Origin: Exiguobacterium sp. s122
GTDB taxonomy: Bacteria > Bacillota > Bacilli > Exiguobacteriales > Exiguobacteriaceae
DNA length: 64,000 bases
Direction of reading: 5' to 3'
Assembly (NCBI RefSeq): GCF_018618475.1
Contig: NZ_JACSMD010000002.1
Location: 62,001-126,000, forward strand
Below are positions 16,134 through 24,405 of this stretch, piece after piece. Under the pieces are notes generated by a model. It searched no databases, was not told the DNA's origin, and saw nothing but the letters and a program-made list of their open reading frames with translations. The position numbers were made by a program, and so were the translations under genes. Positions within the stretch are counted from its first letter, which is position 1, and every line of letters starts with the position of its first letter.

Positions 16134-16783
16134 CCGGACCGTTACTCGTCATTTTCCCGCATCCCGACGACGAAGCGTACAGCTCTGCCGGGACGATTAT
16201 CCAACATCAAAAGAACGGGCATCCTGTCACCTACGTCTGCTTGACACTCGGTGAGATGGGACGAAACATGGGCTCCCCGATTTTCACGACGCGCGAAGAG
16301 CTTCCGAAAAATCGCAAACATGAGCTCGAGGCGGCCTGCGCCGTCATGGGCATCTCTGACCTTCAAATGTGGGGACTTCGAGATAAGACCGTCGAATTCG
16401 AGGACGAAGCAGAACTCGCCGCCCGGTTCCGTGCCTTGATTGATAACGTGAAGCCGGCACGGGTCATCTCGTTCTATCCGGGATACGCTGTCCACCCGGA
16501 CCACGAGGCAACGGCACGCGCTGTCGTCCGGGCCCTTCAAGAGATGGACGCGACCGTGCGACCTGAGTTTTTAGGCGTCGCGTTCGACCATCGGACGGAG
16601 ACCGAACTCGGAAAACCACACGTCATCATCGAGGTCGGTGATGAGTACGCGGCAAAACGAGAAGCTCTTCTCGCCCACCGTTCGCAGACAGAGGCGCTGT
16701 TGCGGTCGATTGACAACGCAGAAAACGCCCACGTCATGGAGTTACTCCAACGTGAGCGCTTTTATCATTACCCGTTCTCATGA
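16130..16783 (+). CDS. bshB2: Bacillithiol biosynthesis deacetylase BshB2
   Basis: This 217-residue LmbE/PIG-L-like Zn hydrolase deacetylates GlcNAc-malate on the way to bacillithiol. The metal-binding motif PHPDDE (10-15) and the downstream HPDHEATARAV site are present. Bacillithiol is the main low-molecular-weight thiol of these bacteria and helps detoxify electrophiles, which ties this gene to azoR, catE and the regulators nearby. The bshA/bshC genes are not in this window. Confidence 0.92.
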   Translation: MTGPLLVIFPHPDDEAYSSAGTIIQHQKNGHPVTYVCLTLGEMGRNMGSPIFTTREELPKNRKHELEAACAVMGISDLQMWGLRDKTVEFEDEAELAARFRALIDNVKPARVISFYPGYAVHPDHEATARAVVRALQEMDATVRPEFLGVAFDHRTETELGKPHVIIEVGDEYAAKREALLAHRSQTEALLRSIDNAENAHVMELLQRERFYHYPFS

Positions 16784-16870
16784 TTCATAAGCGAGACGTG
16801 TCACGTACAGCAAAGTGCCGACCGTCCCAAGACCAATCAACGTTCCTAATACGACTACGATATGTTCCAT
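16778..16870 (-). CDS. Small membrane protein, 30 residues
   Basis: This is an unlisted short ORF. ATG 16870 follows an AGAGGTGAG SD with 4-5 nt spacing. The peptide is one hydrophobic helix (IVVVLGTLIGLGTVGTLLYV) with charged residues only at the ends (MEH and TRLAYES). Its last 6 nt overlap the convergent 3' end of bshB2. The good SD, composition and clean stop support translation. There is no function I can assign; single-helix proteins of this size often modulate membrane complexes. Confidence 0.55.
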   Translation of the reverse strand: MEHIVVVLGTLIGLGTVGTLLYVTRLAYES

Positions 16871-16920
16871 GTTCTCACCTCTACTTGGTTTTACGAACTG
16901 ACTGGACAATAGGTTTCAAC

Positions 16921-16949
16921 GACGCGTGCAACTTGCACGCGTCTTTTTT
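16921..16949 (+). terminator. Terminator of the yojF-bshB2 unit
   Basis: Perfect 9-bp stem (GACGCGTGC / GCACGCGTC) followed by six T on the plus strand; no T-run on the minus strand. It lies 137 nt beyond bshB2, so the bshB2 transcript would run antisense through the small membrane ORF. Confidence 0.75.
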
Positions 16950-17778
16950 AGAAGTACAACAAGTAGATAACAGCCGCCAACACGATCCGATAAATCGCGA
17001 ACGGCGTCAGCTTCACTTTGTTGATCAACTTCAAGAAGAATTGAATCGACAAGAGCGCGAACAAGAACGCACTGACGAAACCGACAAGGAATACTGGCCA
17101 CGTATCCATCGTGAAGTAGCTCCACTTGCTGTAAAGTGACAGCGCGCTCGCCCCGAACATGATCGGGACGGCCATGATGAACGTGAAGTCCGCTGCTGCG
17201 CGGTGACTCATCCCAAGGAGGACGCCACCTGAAATCGTCGAACCCGACCGTGAAAAACCTGGCCAAAGCGAAAAACATTGAATCAATCCGATCCCGAGCG
17301 CTTGTTTGTACGTCATCTCATCAAGTGTCGCCGTCGTCTGGCGCTTCACCCCCGACAAGTCAGCCGCAATCATGAAAAATGCTCCGATGACGAGTCCAAT
17401 CAATACCGTCTTCACTGAGAAAAGATGCGTATCGATATAGTCTTCAAACAAGAGGCCGAGCACCGCTGCCGGCAACAGCCCAATCAAGATATGTAGCAGA
17501 TTCAACTTGTCGGCCTGACCGCGACGGAACGAGACCAGCTCCTTCGGATTCAATAACTGTTTAAATCGATTCCGAAACACGACGATGACCGCTAAAATCG
17601 AACCGAGTTGAATTACAATCTTGAACGTGTTCGCGACTTCCTGTCCTAAAAACGCGCTCGAATTGAGCCACAAGTCATCCACGACAATCATATGTCCCGT
17701 AGACGACACCGGCGCGAACTCGGTCAGCCCTTCAACGACCCCTAACAAAAAACCGATGAACAACTCATACCATGACAT
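16948..17778 (-). CDS. uppP: Undecaprenyl-diphosphatase UppP (BacA)
   Basis: This 276-residue polytopic membrane enzyme recycles undecaprenyl pyrophosphate to the monophosphate carrier for peptidoglycan and other wall polymers. Motif 1 is EGLTEFAPVSSTGHMIV (about 16-32) and motif 2 is the PGFSRSGSTISGGVLLG region with the catalytic Ser/Arg. About eight membrane segments are seen. The family usually has Leu in EFLPVSS where this has Ala. It also confers intrinsic bacitracin tolerance. Confidence 0.95.
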   Translation of the reverse strand: MSWYELFIGFLLGVVEGLTEFAPVSSTGHMIVVDDLWLNSSAFLGQEVANTFKIVIQLGSILAVIVVFRNRFKQLLNPKELVSFRRGQADKLNLLHILIGLLPAAVLGLLFEDYIDTHLFSVKTVLIGLVIGAFFMIAADLSGVKRQTTATLDEMTYKQALGIGLIQCFSLWPGFSRSGSTISGGVLLGMSHRAAADFTFIMAVPIMFGASALSLYSKWSYFTMDTWPVFLVGFVSAFLFALLSIQFFLKLINKVKLTPFAIYRIVLAAVIYLLYF

Positions 17779-17852
17779 AACGTATCTCCTACTTCTGTAT
17801 TGGGTCTAATCATACATCGGGAGGAGTCGTCCCGCCCTCGGTCTTAAGACGT

Positions 17853-17875
17853 AAAAAAGAGGGCGTTACGCCCCC
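17853..17875 (-). terminator. Terminator of the MFS gene
   Basis: 7-bp stem with one mismatch (17859-17865 with 17869-17875), loop TTA, followed on the minus strand by six T. Confidence 0.65.
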
Positions 17876-17921
17876 TTTCCCTTTGTTTCAAAAAAACAAG
17901 CCGTTCAATGTGCTCTGCCCA

Positions 17922-19043
17922 CTACTTCGTCCGCTTCTTCGCATGAGAGAGACACACGACGACACCAATCATTAGAAATGCACCAAATAAGGAGCATTCG
18001 GCTCCAACGACGAACAAGAAACCAAGCCCGACGATGCTTCCATGCAACAAGACCGAAACTGACGATTCGGTCGTCGCCCGTATGGCGGAAGGGACGCGGT
18101 GATGAAGCACGCCATAATAGATCGGCTCAATCGCACCCGCGAAACAAGCCATTAAGGCCATCCATACGAAGCCAAACGGGCTTGGAAAACTGCCGATTAG
18201 AAGAAAGCCAATTCCGATTCCCCATCCAATCCCATGATGCCAACGTTCGGCCGACGCGACACGCAGTAAATACGGGGCGAGCAGTTGTCCTGGAATTTGG
18301 ATGAGCAATAGACCCGTCGAGATGACCCCGAACCAATAAATGGGGACGCGAACGTCTCGCGCATACAGTTGCCAAAATTCCTCGACGAAATTGAACGCTC
18401 CGATAATTAGAACGAACGATACGGTCAACGTGAGGAGCGCCCGGTCGTTCCATAGAAAACGGAAACCGGACCGCAGCTGACGCCATGTCATCGCTTCGTC
18501 GTGCGTCGAACGAATGGGTTCAACGAGCAACAAACTACAGCTTGTGGCAAAGAAAAGGCTGCCAATCGACACAACGTAATTCAATTCAAACGAGAACCTT
18601 GCCGCAAGCAGACTTCCGCTAAAGGCTGCCACGACAGCAGCAACTAGTCCGATCCCATTCAAGCGGCCGACCCATCGCTCAAACATGCCATCCTTCCCGC
18701 CGCTTTCGAGCGTCTCATACAAGAGTGCATGTTCCGTTCCGCTCCGACAGACCGCACTAACCGCGGATAAACTGATGGCGAAAGCAAAACCAAGAAAGGA
18801 AAACGACAATAGCAACACGACAAACGAGCACCATTCCAGGGCGATGCCGATTTGAAGCAGACGACGTCGCTCCATATGATCGGCTAACACACCGGTCGGA
18901 ACGTCAAGGAACACCACAATCACGGCGTAGAGAATCTCGATATAAACGACTTCTTGAATCGAGATGCCACGCGATTCCCAAAATAGCCGTTCAATCGTAT
19001 AGGCTGGTATCAACGCCTCAAACCAACGCATCGCACTGAGCAA
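17922..19043 (-). CDS. MFS transporter with a doubtful start (possible nonsense-mutated gene)
   Basis: This 373-residue major facilitator has about 11-12 membrane segments and the motif-A-like loop DVPTGVLADHMERRRLL after helix 2. The N-terminus LLLSAMRWFEALIPAYTIERLFW resembles the real beginning of such proteins, preceded in frame by VRRNI. The only codons usable as starts are TTG 19043 and ATG 19031, both without an SD. A good SD (AAGGAGG) with ATG 19091 lies upstream in the same frame but is cut by TAA at 19064-19062. The gene may be inactivated, rescued by reinitiation, or carry a sequence error. The transported substrate is unknown. Confidence 0.65.
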   Translation of the reverse strand: MLSAMRWFEALIPAYTIERLFWESRGISIQEVVYIEILYAVIVVFLDVPTGVLADHMERRRLLQIGIALEWCSFVVLLLSFSFLGFAFAISLSAVSAVCRSGTEHALLYETLESGGKDGMFERWVGRLNGIGLVAAVVAAFSGSLLAARFSFELNYVVSIGSLFFATSCSLLLVEPIRSTHDEAMTWRQLRSGFRFLWNDRALLTLTVSFVLIIGAFNFVEEFWQLYARDVRVPIYWFGVISTGLLLIQIPGQLLAPYLLRVASAERWHHGIGWGIGIGFLLIGSFPSPFGFVWMALMACFAGAIEPIYYGVLHHRVPSAIRATTESSVSVLLHGSIVGLGFLFVVGAECSLFGAFLMIGVVVCLSHAKKRTK

Positions 19044-19061
19044 TAAGATATTTCGACGAAC

Positions 19062-19106
19062 TTAACTAGGGGCGCGCGCTCTTCTTTTCATTCTCATCTC
19101 CTCCTT
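19062..19106 (-). other. Ribosome-binding site and aborted start of the MFS gene
   Basis: AAGGAGG (19106-19100) and ATG (19091) open a 9-codon frame ending in TAA (19064-19062). It is in frame with the MFS coding sequence, with only six codons between this stop and TTG 19043. Confidence 0.6.
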
Positions 19107-19129
19107 ACTCCTCTATTCCCGATTTCACG

Positions 19130-19156
19130 AAAAAAGCCACGGAACGCGTCCGTGGC
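19130..19156 (-). terminator. Terminator of the DJ-1/PfpI gene
   Basis: 7-bp stem GCCACGG/CCGTGGC (19136-19142, 19150-19156) then a T-run on the minus strand. Confidence 0.8.
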
Positions 19157-19163
19157 TGAGCGA

Positions 19164-19676
19164 TTATTTTAACAGATTGAGCATCTCGCGATTGAACGCC
19201 GGGATGTCATCGGGTTGACGACTCGTGACGAGCTGTTCTTGGCAAACGACGACTTCCTTGTCGGCGTACTTCGCACCGGCATACTCCATGTCGACTTTAA
19301 TCGACTTGTAGCCCGTTGCGTCGCGTCCTTCTAACGTTTTCGCCGTAATCAACAACTGTGGTCCGTGACAAATCGCGAACACCGGTTTTTTCGCATCCAT
19401 GAATGCTTTCGCGAATTGGACGAAACGGTCGTCTTCACGAAGCAAGTCTGGCGAGAAGCCGCCCGGTAAGAGAAGGGCATCGAAATCCTCTGGCGAGACG
19501 TCATCGATTGCTTTGTCGATTGTCACTTTCGCTTCGCCTTGCTTCCCTTCAATCGTGTTTCCTGCCGATTTTTCAATCGTGACGACTTCGTGGCCCGCTT
19601 CCACCAATGCGTCGCGTGGCTCTGTAAACTCTACGTCCTCAAACATATCTGTAATTAGCGTTGCTACTTTTGCCAT
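19164..19676 (-). CDS. DJ-1/PfpI-family stress protein (YfkM-like)
   Basis: This 170-residue protein has the DJ-1/PfpI fold: MAKVATLITDMFEDVEFTEP at the start, LLLPGGFSPDLLR with a conserved glycine turn, and the nucleophile elbow FAICHGPQLL with the reactive Cys. Length and sequence match the Bacillus general stress protein 18 group (protease I-like, deglycase or chaperone claims). ATG 19676 is used; the frame opens six codons earlier without an SD. It is monocistronic. Confidence 0.87.
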   Translation of the reverse strand: MAKVATLITDMFEDVEFTEPRDALVEAGHEVVTIEKSAGNTIEGKQGEAKVTIDKAIDDVSPEDFDALLLPGGFSPDLLREDDRFVQFAKAFMDAKKPVFAICHGPQLLITAKTLEGRDATGYKSIKVDMEYAGAKYADKEVVVCQEQLVTSRQPDDIPAFNREMLNLLK

Positions 19677-19746
19677 GTTGAAACACTCCCTCAATTTGTT
19701 TTTTCACACATAGGAAGTGTTCCACTCCCCTTGCACCGTTAAACCT

Positions 19747-20331
19747 TTATCGATACTTCGAGACGTACGGGTTCATCCGTTCGAAGAACCGATACGGGTA
19801 GTCCCGCGCCTCACCGGTGTTTGGGATGCCGACACGCGGCCCGGCCTCGACATCGGTCACCACTTTCCCTTCGACAATGAAGAGCGGTTCGTGTTGGAGT
19901 GAATGTCCATATAAGTCCATCGTGATGCCGAGGGCTTTCGTCAGCTTGCCCGGCCCGTTCGTCTGGTCGACCGGCTTCAATCCGGGACGGTGCTGGTCAA
20001 TCAACTCTTTGCCTTGAATCGGTTCGACCGCGCGAATCAAGACGGCCTCGGGTGTCCCAACCGGTCCGCTGACGACGTTCAAAAGCGTATGCGTGTGCAT
20101 CTGATACGTATAGACGTGACCTGGCAGGCCAAACATCACCTCGGTCCGATTCGTCCGTCTGCCGCCGAAACTATGCGCCGCTCGGTCGATGGCGCCTAAA
20201 TAAGCCTCCGTCTCGACGATCTTGGCGATGATTTCGCCTGTCGGATGCTGATGGACGAGATAGTGACCAAGTAGCGAGCGGGCGAGTTCAAGTGTCGGTT
20301 GTTCGTAAAAGTCTTTAGGCAGTCGTTTCAT
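19747..20331 (-). CDS. DNA-3-methyladenine glycosylase (AAG/MPG family)
   Basis: This 194-residue base-excision enzyme removes alkylated purines. Family marks are VETEAYLGAIDRAAHSFGGRRTNRTEVMFG with the catalytic Glu, GHVYTYQMHTHTLLNVVSGP, and NGPGKLTKALGI near the C-terminus. ATG 20331 follows GGAGGG with 6-nt spacing; the open frame to 20472 is not used. It is divergent from the NUDIX gene, so the two may share a control region. Confidence 0.93.
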   Translation of the reverse strand: MKRLPKDFYEQPTLELARSLLGHYLVHQHPTGEIIAKIVETEAYLGAIDRAAHSFGGRRTNRTEVMFGLPGHVYTYQMHTHTLLNVVSGPVGTPEAVLIRAVEPIQGKELIDQHRPGLKPVDQTNGPGKLTKALGITMDLYGHSLQHEPLFIVEGKVVTDVEAGPRVGIPNTGEARDYPYRFFERMNPYVSKYR

Positions 20332-20400
20332 CCTCATCCCTCCTCCCTCTAGTTTCTCAAATGAAGACGGGGTGCACAAAAAAGATGCCCGTTTCACAAT

Positions 20401-20429
20401 TTGGTCGCAAGGAGCAGGTGTTTTATCAT
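20401..20429 (+). promoter_or_regulatory. Promoter of the NUDIX gene
   Basis: TTGGTC (20401-20406), 17-nt spacer, TATCAT (20424-20429). Confidence 0.5.
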
Positions 20430-20473
20430 GAGGCGAGAACCTATACACAAAGTAGAAAGTGAGGCGAAGCAAG

Positions 20474-20965
20474 TTGGGTTATTTATCGGACTTACGTAAG
20501 ACGGTGGGGAGTCGTCCTTTGATCAGTGTCGGTGCCACCATTCTTGTCGTGAATGAGAAGCAAGAACTATTGTTCCAACACCGTTCCGATACGTTCGACT
20601 GGGGGTTTCCGGGAGGGTCGATGGAACTGAACGAGACACTTGAAGACGTGGCGGCTCGAGAACTGAACGAAGAGACAGGGTTAACGGCGCAACAGTTCGA
20701 ACTCATCGGCGTCTGTTCGGGACCTCGTTATTACTTTAAATATCCGAACGGAGATGAGACACATGGCGTCATCCACTTGTTTCATGCGAGGCACGTGAGC
20801 GGCGCAATGGAAATGAATGACGGGGAGAGTCTAGACCTGCAATTTTTTGCGAAAAACTCGCTCCCACCTCAGATTGAGAAGAGGGCGAACGCGCTCCTCG
20901 AACAGTTCGGAGATACGTTGTGGGAACTTGAGAGTTCTTATAAACCGATTTATTCGACACGATAA
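20474..20965 (+). CDS. NUDIX hydrolase
   Basis: This protein of about 163 residues has a complete NUDIX box starting GGSMELNETLEDVAARE and ending ELNEETGL, which binds Mg2+ and cleaves a nucleoside diphosphate linked to another moiety. TTG 20474 is the likely start: the product then begins (M)GYLSDLRKTVGSRPLI, as in many Bacilli homologues, and GAGG lies 9 nt upstream. The GTG at 20459 is the alternative. The substrate is not predictable. Confidence 0.87.
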   Translation: MGYLSDLRKTVGSRPLISVGATILVVNEKQELLFQHRSDTFDWGFPGGSMELNETLEDVAARELNEETGLTAQQFELIGVCSGPRYYFKYPNGDETHGVIHLFHARHVSGAMEMNDGESLDLQFFAKNSLPPQIEKRANALLEQFGDTLWELESSYKPIYSTR

Positions 20966-20967
20966 AT

Positions 20968-21009
20968 ACAAAATGATCCAGGACCTCGATTGGTCCTGGA
21001 TCATTTTGT
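20968..21009. terminator. Bidirectional terminator
   Basis: 18-bp perfect stem (20968-20985 with 20992-21009) between the NUDIX and NhaC genes, the longest of the terminator-type stems in the window. Confidence 0.88.
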
Positions 21010-21013
21010 GTAC

Positions 21014-22390
21014 TTACGATGCGAGCTTCATCGCATCACGTTGCTTTCCCAACTTCACGTAGCCGAGAATGACCGAGAAGATCGGGCTGAGCCAGAGGAA
21101 GAACGCGAACGGTGCGTATTCGAGCACCGGTACGCCGAGTGTCGCAGCGAAGAACGCACCCGATACGCCCCATGGGATGAGCGGGTTGATGACCGTCCCG
21201 CCGTCTTCGAGCGCACGTGACAAGTAACGCGGATCGATGCCACGGTCGACGAACCCTTGCTTGAACGCTTGCCCTGGGAGCAAGATGGACAAGTACTGTT
21301 CGCCGGCGAGCAAGTTGACGCCAATCGAGCTCAAGACGACCGACAATACCGAGCTGCCCGGTGATTTGAGGCGTTCGAGCAACGCGTTGACGATCGCTTG
21401 GAACACACCGAGCTCACGGAGCAAGCCACCGAATGCGAGTGCAATCAAGACGAGGCTGACCGACCAAAGCATCGACTCGAGTCCACCGCGGTCGAGTACG
21501 GCCGCAATCGTTTCGTTTTCAACACCTGATTGGAAACCGCCTTGCATGACACCGAACCAGTTCGAAATGTTCCAGTTACCCTGTACGAACCCGGCCGTTA
21601 ACACACCGGCAAACATCCCGACGAGCATCGTGGGTAATACCGGCATCCGGCGGAACGCGAGCACGGCGACGAGAACCGGTGCGAGCAGTGTCACCCACGA
21701 TAAATTGAACCGTCCCGCAAGTGCAGTCTGGGCTTCCGCGATTTGGGCCGTGTCCGCGGCTTGACCGCTCCGACCGAGAATCGTGAACAAGACGAGTGTG
21801 ATCAAAAAGGCTGGCACCGTCGTCCCCATCATGAAGCGGATGTGGTCGAACAGTTTGACACCAGCGACGGCCGGTGCAAAGTTCGTCGTATCCGAGAGCG
21901 GACTCATCTTATCTCCAAAGAGAGCTCCCGAGACGATGGCTCCAGCGGCAAGCGCCGGTGAGATGCCAAGCGCCATACCGATTCCGAACAAGGCGACCCC
22001 GACGGTACCGACTGTCGTGAACGCACTTCCGGTGAACGTTGAGACGATCATCGTGATGAGCAAGACGCTCGGTAAGAACCATTGTGCTGAAATTGTATCT
22101 AAACCGATGGAGAGAATCGTCGCCACCGTGCCGGACATCTGCCATACGCCAATCAACATTCCAATTAATAATAAGATCATAACCGGCATGATGGCTTCAC
22201 GAATTCCGTTAATCATCGCCGTTTCGATTGTTTTGAAATCACGCGTACGATAGTATGCGTACACCCCTACTAGTACCATTGTGCCAAAGATCGCCATATG
22301 TGGCGTCGCTTTGGCCAAAAACATCAGTGCGAGCAAGGAAACCCCGCTCAACAGCACGACGAATACAGCCTCTTTTCCTTTCATCTGCAT
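21014..22390 (-). CDS. NhaC-family Na+/H+ antiporter-type transporter
   Basis: This 458-residue membrane protein has about 11-12 helices with the NhaC-family pattern: duplicated re-entrant segments around TGSAFTTVGTVGVALFGIG and GALFGDKMSPLSDTTNFAP, and a conserved INPLIPWGVSGAF near the end. The family exchanges Na+ for H+, and some relatives (YheL type) are thought to carry amino acids such as tyrosine. It is monocistronic with a clear SD (AAGGAGGGG) 7 nt before ATG 22390. Upstream is the same 18-bp palindrome as before the aromatic hydroxylase, which argues for a link to aromatic amino acids rather than pure sodium homeostasis. Confidence 0.85.
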   Translation of the reverse strand: MQMKGKEAVFVVLLSGVSLLALMFLAKATPHMAIFGTMVLVGVYAYYRTRDFKTIETAMINGIREAIMPVMILLLIGMLIGVWQMSGTVATILSIGLDTISAQWFLPSVLLITMIVSTFTGSAFTTVGTVGVALFGIGMALGISPALAAGAIVSGALFGDKMSPLSDTTNFAPAVAGVKLFDHIRFMMGTTVPAFLITLVLFTILGRSGQAADTAQIAEAQTALAGRFNLSWVTLLAPVLVAVLAFRRMPVLPTMLVGMFAGVLTAGFVQGNWNISNWFGVMQGGFQSGVENETIAAVLDRGGLESMLWSVSLVLIALAFGGLLRELGVFQAIVNALLERLKSPGSSVLSVVLSSIGVNLLAGEQYLSILLPGQAFKQGFVDRGIDPRYLSRALEDGGTVINPLIPWGVSGAFFAATLGVPVLEYAPFAFFLWLSPIFSVILGYVKLGKQRDAMKLAS

Positions 22391-22443
22391 CGACGTCCCC
22401 TCCTTTCAATTCCATATTTTTTATTTTACCTAACCGCTTAAAC

Positions 22444-22461
22444 GCTTTTATGCATGAAAGC
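22444..22461. promoter_or_regulatory. Palindromic operator upstream of the NhaC gene
   Basis: GCTTTTATGCATGAAAGC is a near-perfect dyad centred on ATGCAT, 54 nt before the start codon. It differs at two positions from the site at 9880-9897. No T-box was found here. Confidence 0.55.
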
Positions 22462-22548
22462 ATGTCAGTGATGTTCTTTACTATACCTGCTTCTCTTTAC
22501 CCTGTCAAACAACTTTTTATGGTAAAGTAAACGCTCGAGGGTGACCTC

Positions 22549-22582
22549 CGGAGTTCGTAACCTCCTCCGACATCAAAACTAG
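22549..22582 (+). promoter_or_regulatory. PreQ1-I riboswitch
   Basis: The short aptamer has stem CGGAG (22549-22553) / CTCCG (22565-22569), the conserved loop TTCGTAAC, and the A-rich tail ending AAAACTAG (22575-22582). This is the preQ1-I pattern. The queC SD (AAGGAAG, 22588-22594) follows at once with no separate terminator, so control is likely at translation initiation. It senses the pathway product preQ1 and represses queCDEF. Confidence 0.82.
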
Positions 22583-22602
22583 CGAAAAAGGAAGTGTGCA
22601 TC

Positions 22603-23247
22603 ATGCAACACGAAAAAGCATTGGTCGTCTTCAGTGGCGGTCAAGATTCAACCACTTGCCTATTTTGGGCAAAACAACAATTCTCTCACGTGGAAGCTGT
22701 GACGTTCGCCTATGGGCAACGCCACGACGCGGAAATCGAGGTCGCAAAAGAGATTGCCGCCGAACTCGATGTGCCGCACCACATCCTCGACTTGTCCTTA
22801 CTCGGGCAACTCACATCGAACGCGCTCACGCGACACGATCTCGACATCGATCATGCGGACGTCCCAAATACGTTCGTCGATGGACGCAATCATCTCTTCT
22901 TGTCGTTCGCAGCCGTCATGGCGAAACAGCTCGGTATGCATCACATCGTGACCGGTGTGTGTGAGACTGACTTTTCGGGCTATCCGGACTGCCGCGACCA
23001 ATTCATCAAATCACTCAACGTGACACTCAACCTAGCGATGGACTATCCGTTCGTCATCGACACGCCGCTCATGTGGCTCGATAAGAAACAGACGTGGGAA
23101 CTCGCCGACCGACTCGGGGCGTTCGACTACGTCAAAGAGCGGACGCTCACGTGCTATAACGGCATCCTCGGCTCAGGCTGCGGTGAGTGCCCAGCGTGTG
23201 TGCTCCGTCAGAACGGCCTTGACGCATATGAGGGGGTGCGCGTATGA
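22603..23247 (+). CDS. queC: 7-cyano-7-deazaguanine synthase QueC
   Basis: This 214-residue enzyme converts 7-carboxy-7-deazaguanine to preQ0 with ATP and ammonia. It has the PP-loop SGGQDSTT (about 10-17) and the Zn-binding cysteines in [21 protein letters not shown] near the C-terminus. GTG 22594 is also in frame, but ATG 22603 has the correct spacing to the SD. It is first of the four-gene queuosine precursor operon and overlaps queD by 4 nt. Confidence 0.96.
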   Translation: MQHEKALVVFSGGQDSTTCLFWAKQQFSHVEAVTFAYGQRHDAEIEVAKEIAAELDVPHHILDLSLLGQLTSNALTRHDLDIDHADVPNTFVDGRNHLFLSFAAVMAKQLGMHHIVTGVCETDFSGYPDCRDQFIKSLNVTLNLAMDYPFVIDTPLMWLDKKQTWELADRLGAFDYVKERTLTCYNGILGSGCGECPACVLRQNGLDAYEGVRV

Positions 23248-23699
23248 AGAACGCCCCATTCCTTGCCCCGACGAGCGTTGAAGCCAAACAAGACGGTTCG
23301 CTCATCTATTGTAAGCACCGCGTTCAAATCGTCAAAGAAGTGACGTTTGATGCCGCACACCACTTGTTCGATTACGACGGCAAGTGCCGTGCGCTCCATG
23401 GCCATACGTATAAACTACAGATGGGCATTAGCGGCTTTTTAGACAACCGCGGGATGACACTGGACTTCGGGGACTTGAAAGCCATCTTCAAAGAAGAGCT
23501 CGAACCATATCTTGACCATCGCTATTTGAACGAATCGTTGCCATATATGAACACGACGGCCGAAAACATGTGCTATTGGATTTTCGAGCAGCTCGCTAAA
23601 CACTTGCCTGACGAGCGCGACGTCCGTGTCGAGTTCGTCAAACTGTATGAGACGCCGACGTCATACGCCGAGTTCCGCCGTGAATGGTTGGTGGACTGA
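23244..23699 (+). CDS. queD: 6-carboxy-5,6,7,8-tetrahydropterin synthase QueD
   Basis: This 151-residue PTPS-fold enzyme makes 6-carboxytetrahydropterin from dihydroneopterin triphosphate. Zn-binding histidines are seen in FDAAHHL and LHGHTYK, and the catalytic Cys is in [11 protein letters not shown]. An N-terminal extension of about 25 residues precedes the core. It overlaps queC and queE at its ends (ATGA, TGATG). Confidence 0.95.
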   Translation: MKNAPFLAPTSVEAKQDGSLIYCKHRVQIVKEVTFDAAHHLFDYDGKCRALHGHTYKLQMGISGFLDNRGMTLDFGDLKAIFKEELEPYLDHRYLNESLPYMNTTAENMCYWIFEQLAKHLPDERDVRVEFVKLYETPTSYAEFRREWLVD

Positions 23700-24394
23700 T
23701 GAAAATCCCTGTCCTCGAAGTATTCGGCCCGACGTTCCAAGGGGAAGGCCGCGCCATCGGACAGAAGACGATGTTCGTCCGGACCGCCGGTTGCGATTAT
23801 CGCTGTTCGTGGTGTGACTCCACCTTCACATGGGACGGCTCGGAAAAACCAGATATGCTGACAGCCGATGCCATCATCGAACGGCTTGACGCACTCGGGA
23901 TGTATGACTACGTCACGATCTCTGGCGGAAATCCTCTGCTTATCGCCGGCATGAAAGACTTGGTCGAGAAGCTGAAAGCGCGGGGCGTCAAGCTCGCCGT
24001 TGAGACACAAGGAAGCCGTTATCAAGACTGGCTCACGCAAATCGACGACGTGACGCTCAGCCCGAAACCGCCTTCGTCCGGTATGTCGACCGATTGGGAG
24101 AAACTTGACGCCATCGTCGAACGCCTCCGGCCGGAACAGACGACGTTCAAAGTCGCCGTGTTCGACGAAATCGATCTCGCCTACGCGAAACAAGTCCAGA
24201 CGCGCTATACGCCGGACGTCATGTATTTGTCGGCCGGTAACCCGGAGCCTGGTGCGGACGGTGACATCACCGACGCCCAGCTCCGTCGCTTGAAACAATT
24301 ATGGGAAGACGTCGCGCGCGACCCTTCGTGGCAAAGCGTCCGTGTCTTGCCGCAGCTACACACATTACTGTACGCCAACGAACGTGGCGTTTAA
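23699..24394 (+). CDS. queE: 7-carboxy-7-deazaguanine synthase QueE
   Basis: This 231-residue radical-SAM enzyme rearranges carboxytetrahydropterin to CDG. The iron-sulfur motif is CDYRCSWCD (CxxxCxxC), and SGGNPLL and the [19 protein letters not shown] start are typical of the Bacillus type. ATG 23699 overlaps the queD stop; the open frame five codons earlier lies inside queD. It requires SAM and Mg2+. Confidence 0.95.
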   Translation: MKIPVLEVFGPTFQGEGRAIGQKTMFVRTAGCDYRCSWCDSTFTWDGSEKPDMLTADAIIERLDALGMYDYVTISGGNPLLIAGMKDLVEKLKARGVKLAVETQGSRYQDWLTQIDDVTLSPKPPSSGMSTDWEKLDAIVERLRPEQTTFKVAVFDEIDLAYAKQVQTRYTPDVMYLSAGNPEPGADGDITDAQLRRLKQLWEDVARDPSWQSVRVLPQLHTLLYANERGV

Positions 24395-24405
24395 GGAGAA
24401 TGAAT

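Noticed and set aside
21783-22253. Plus-strand ORF opposite the NhaC gene
   Set aside because: Composition shadow of a membrane protein; no SD or promoter.
22391-22560. A T-box or tyrosine leader before the NhaC gene
   Set aside because: The minus-strand sequence has no T-box signature or terminator; only the palindrome is shared with phhA.
23573-24298. 241-codon minus-strand ORF across queD/queE
   Set aside because: The four overlapping que genes on the plus strand carry all catalytic motifs; this frame has no start signal or known domain.
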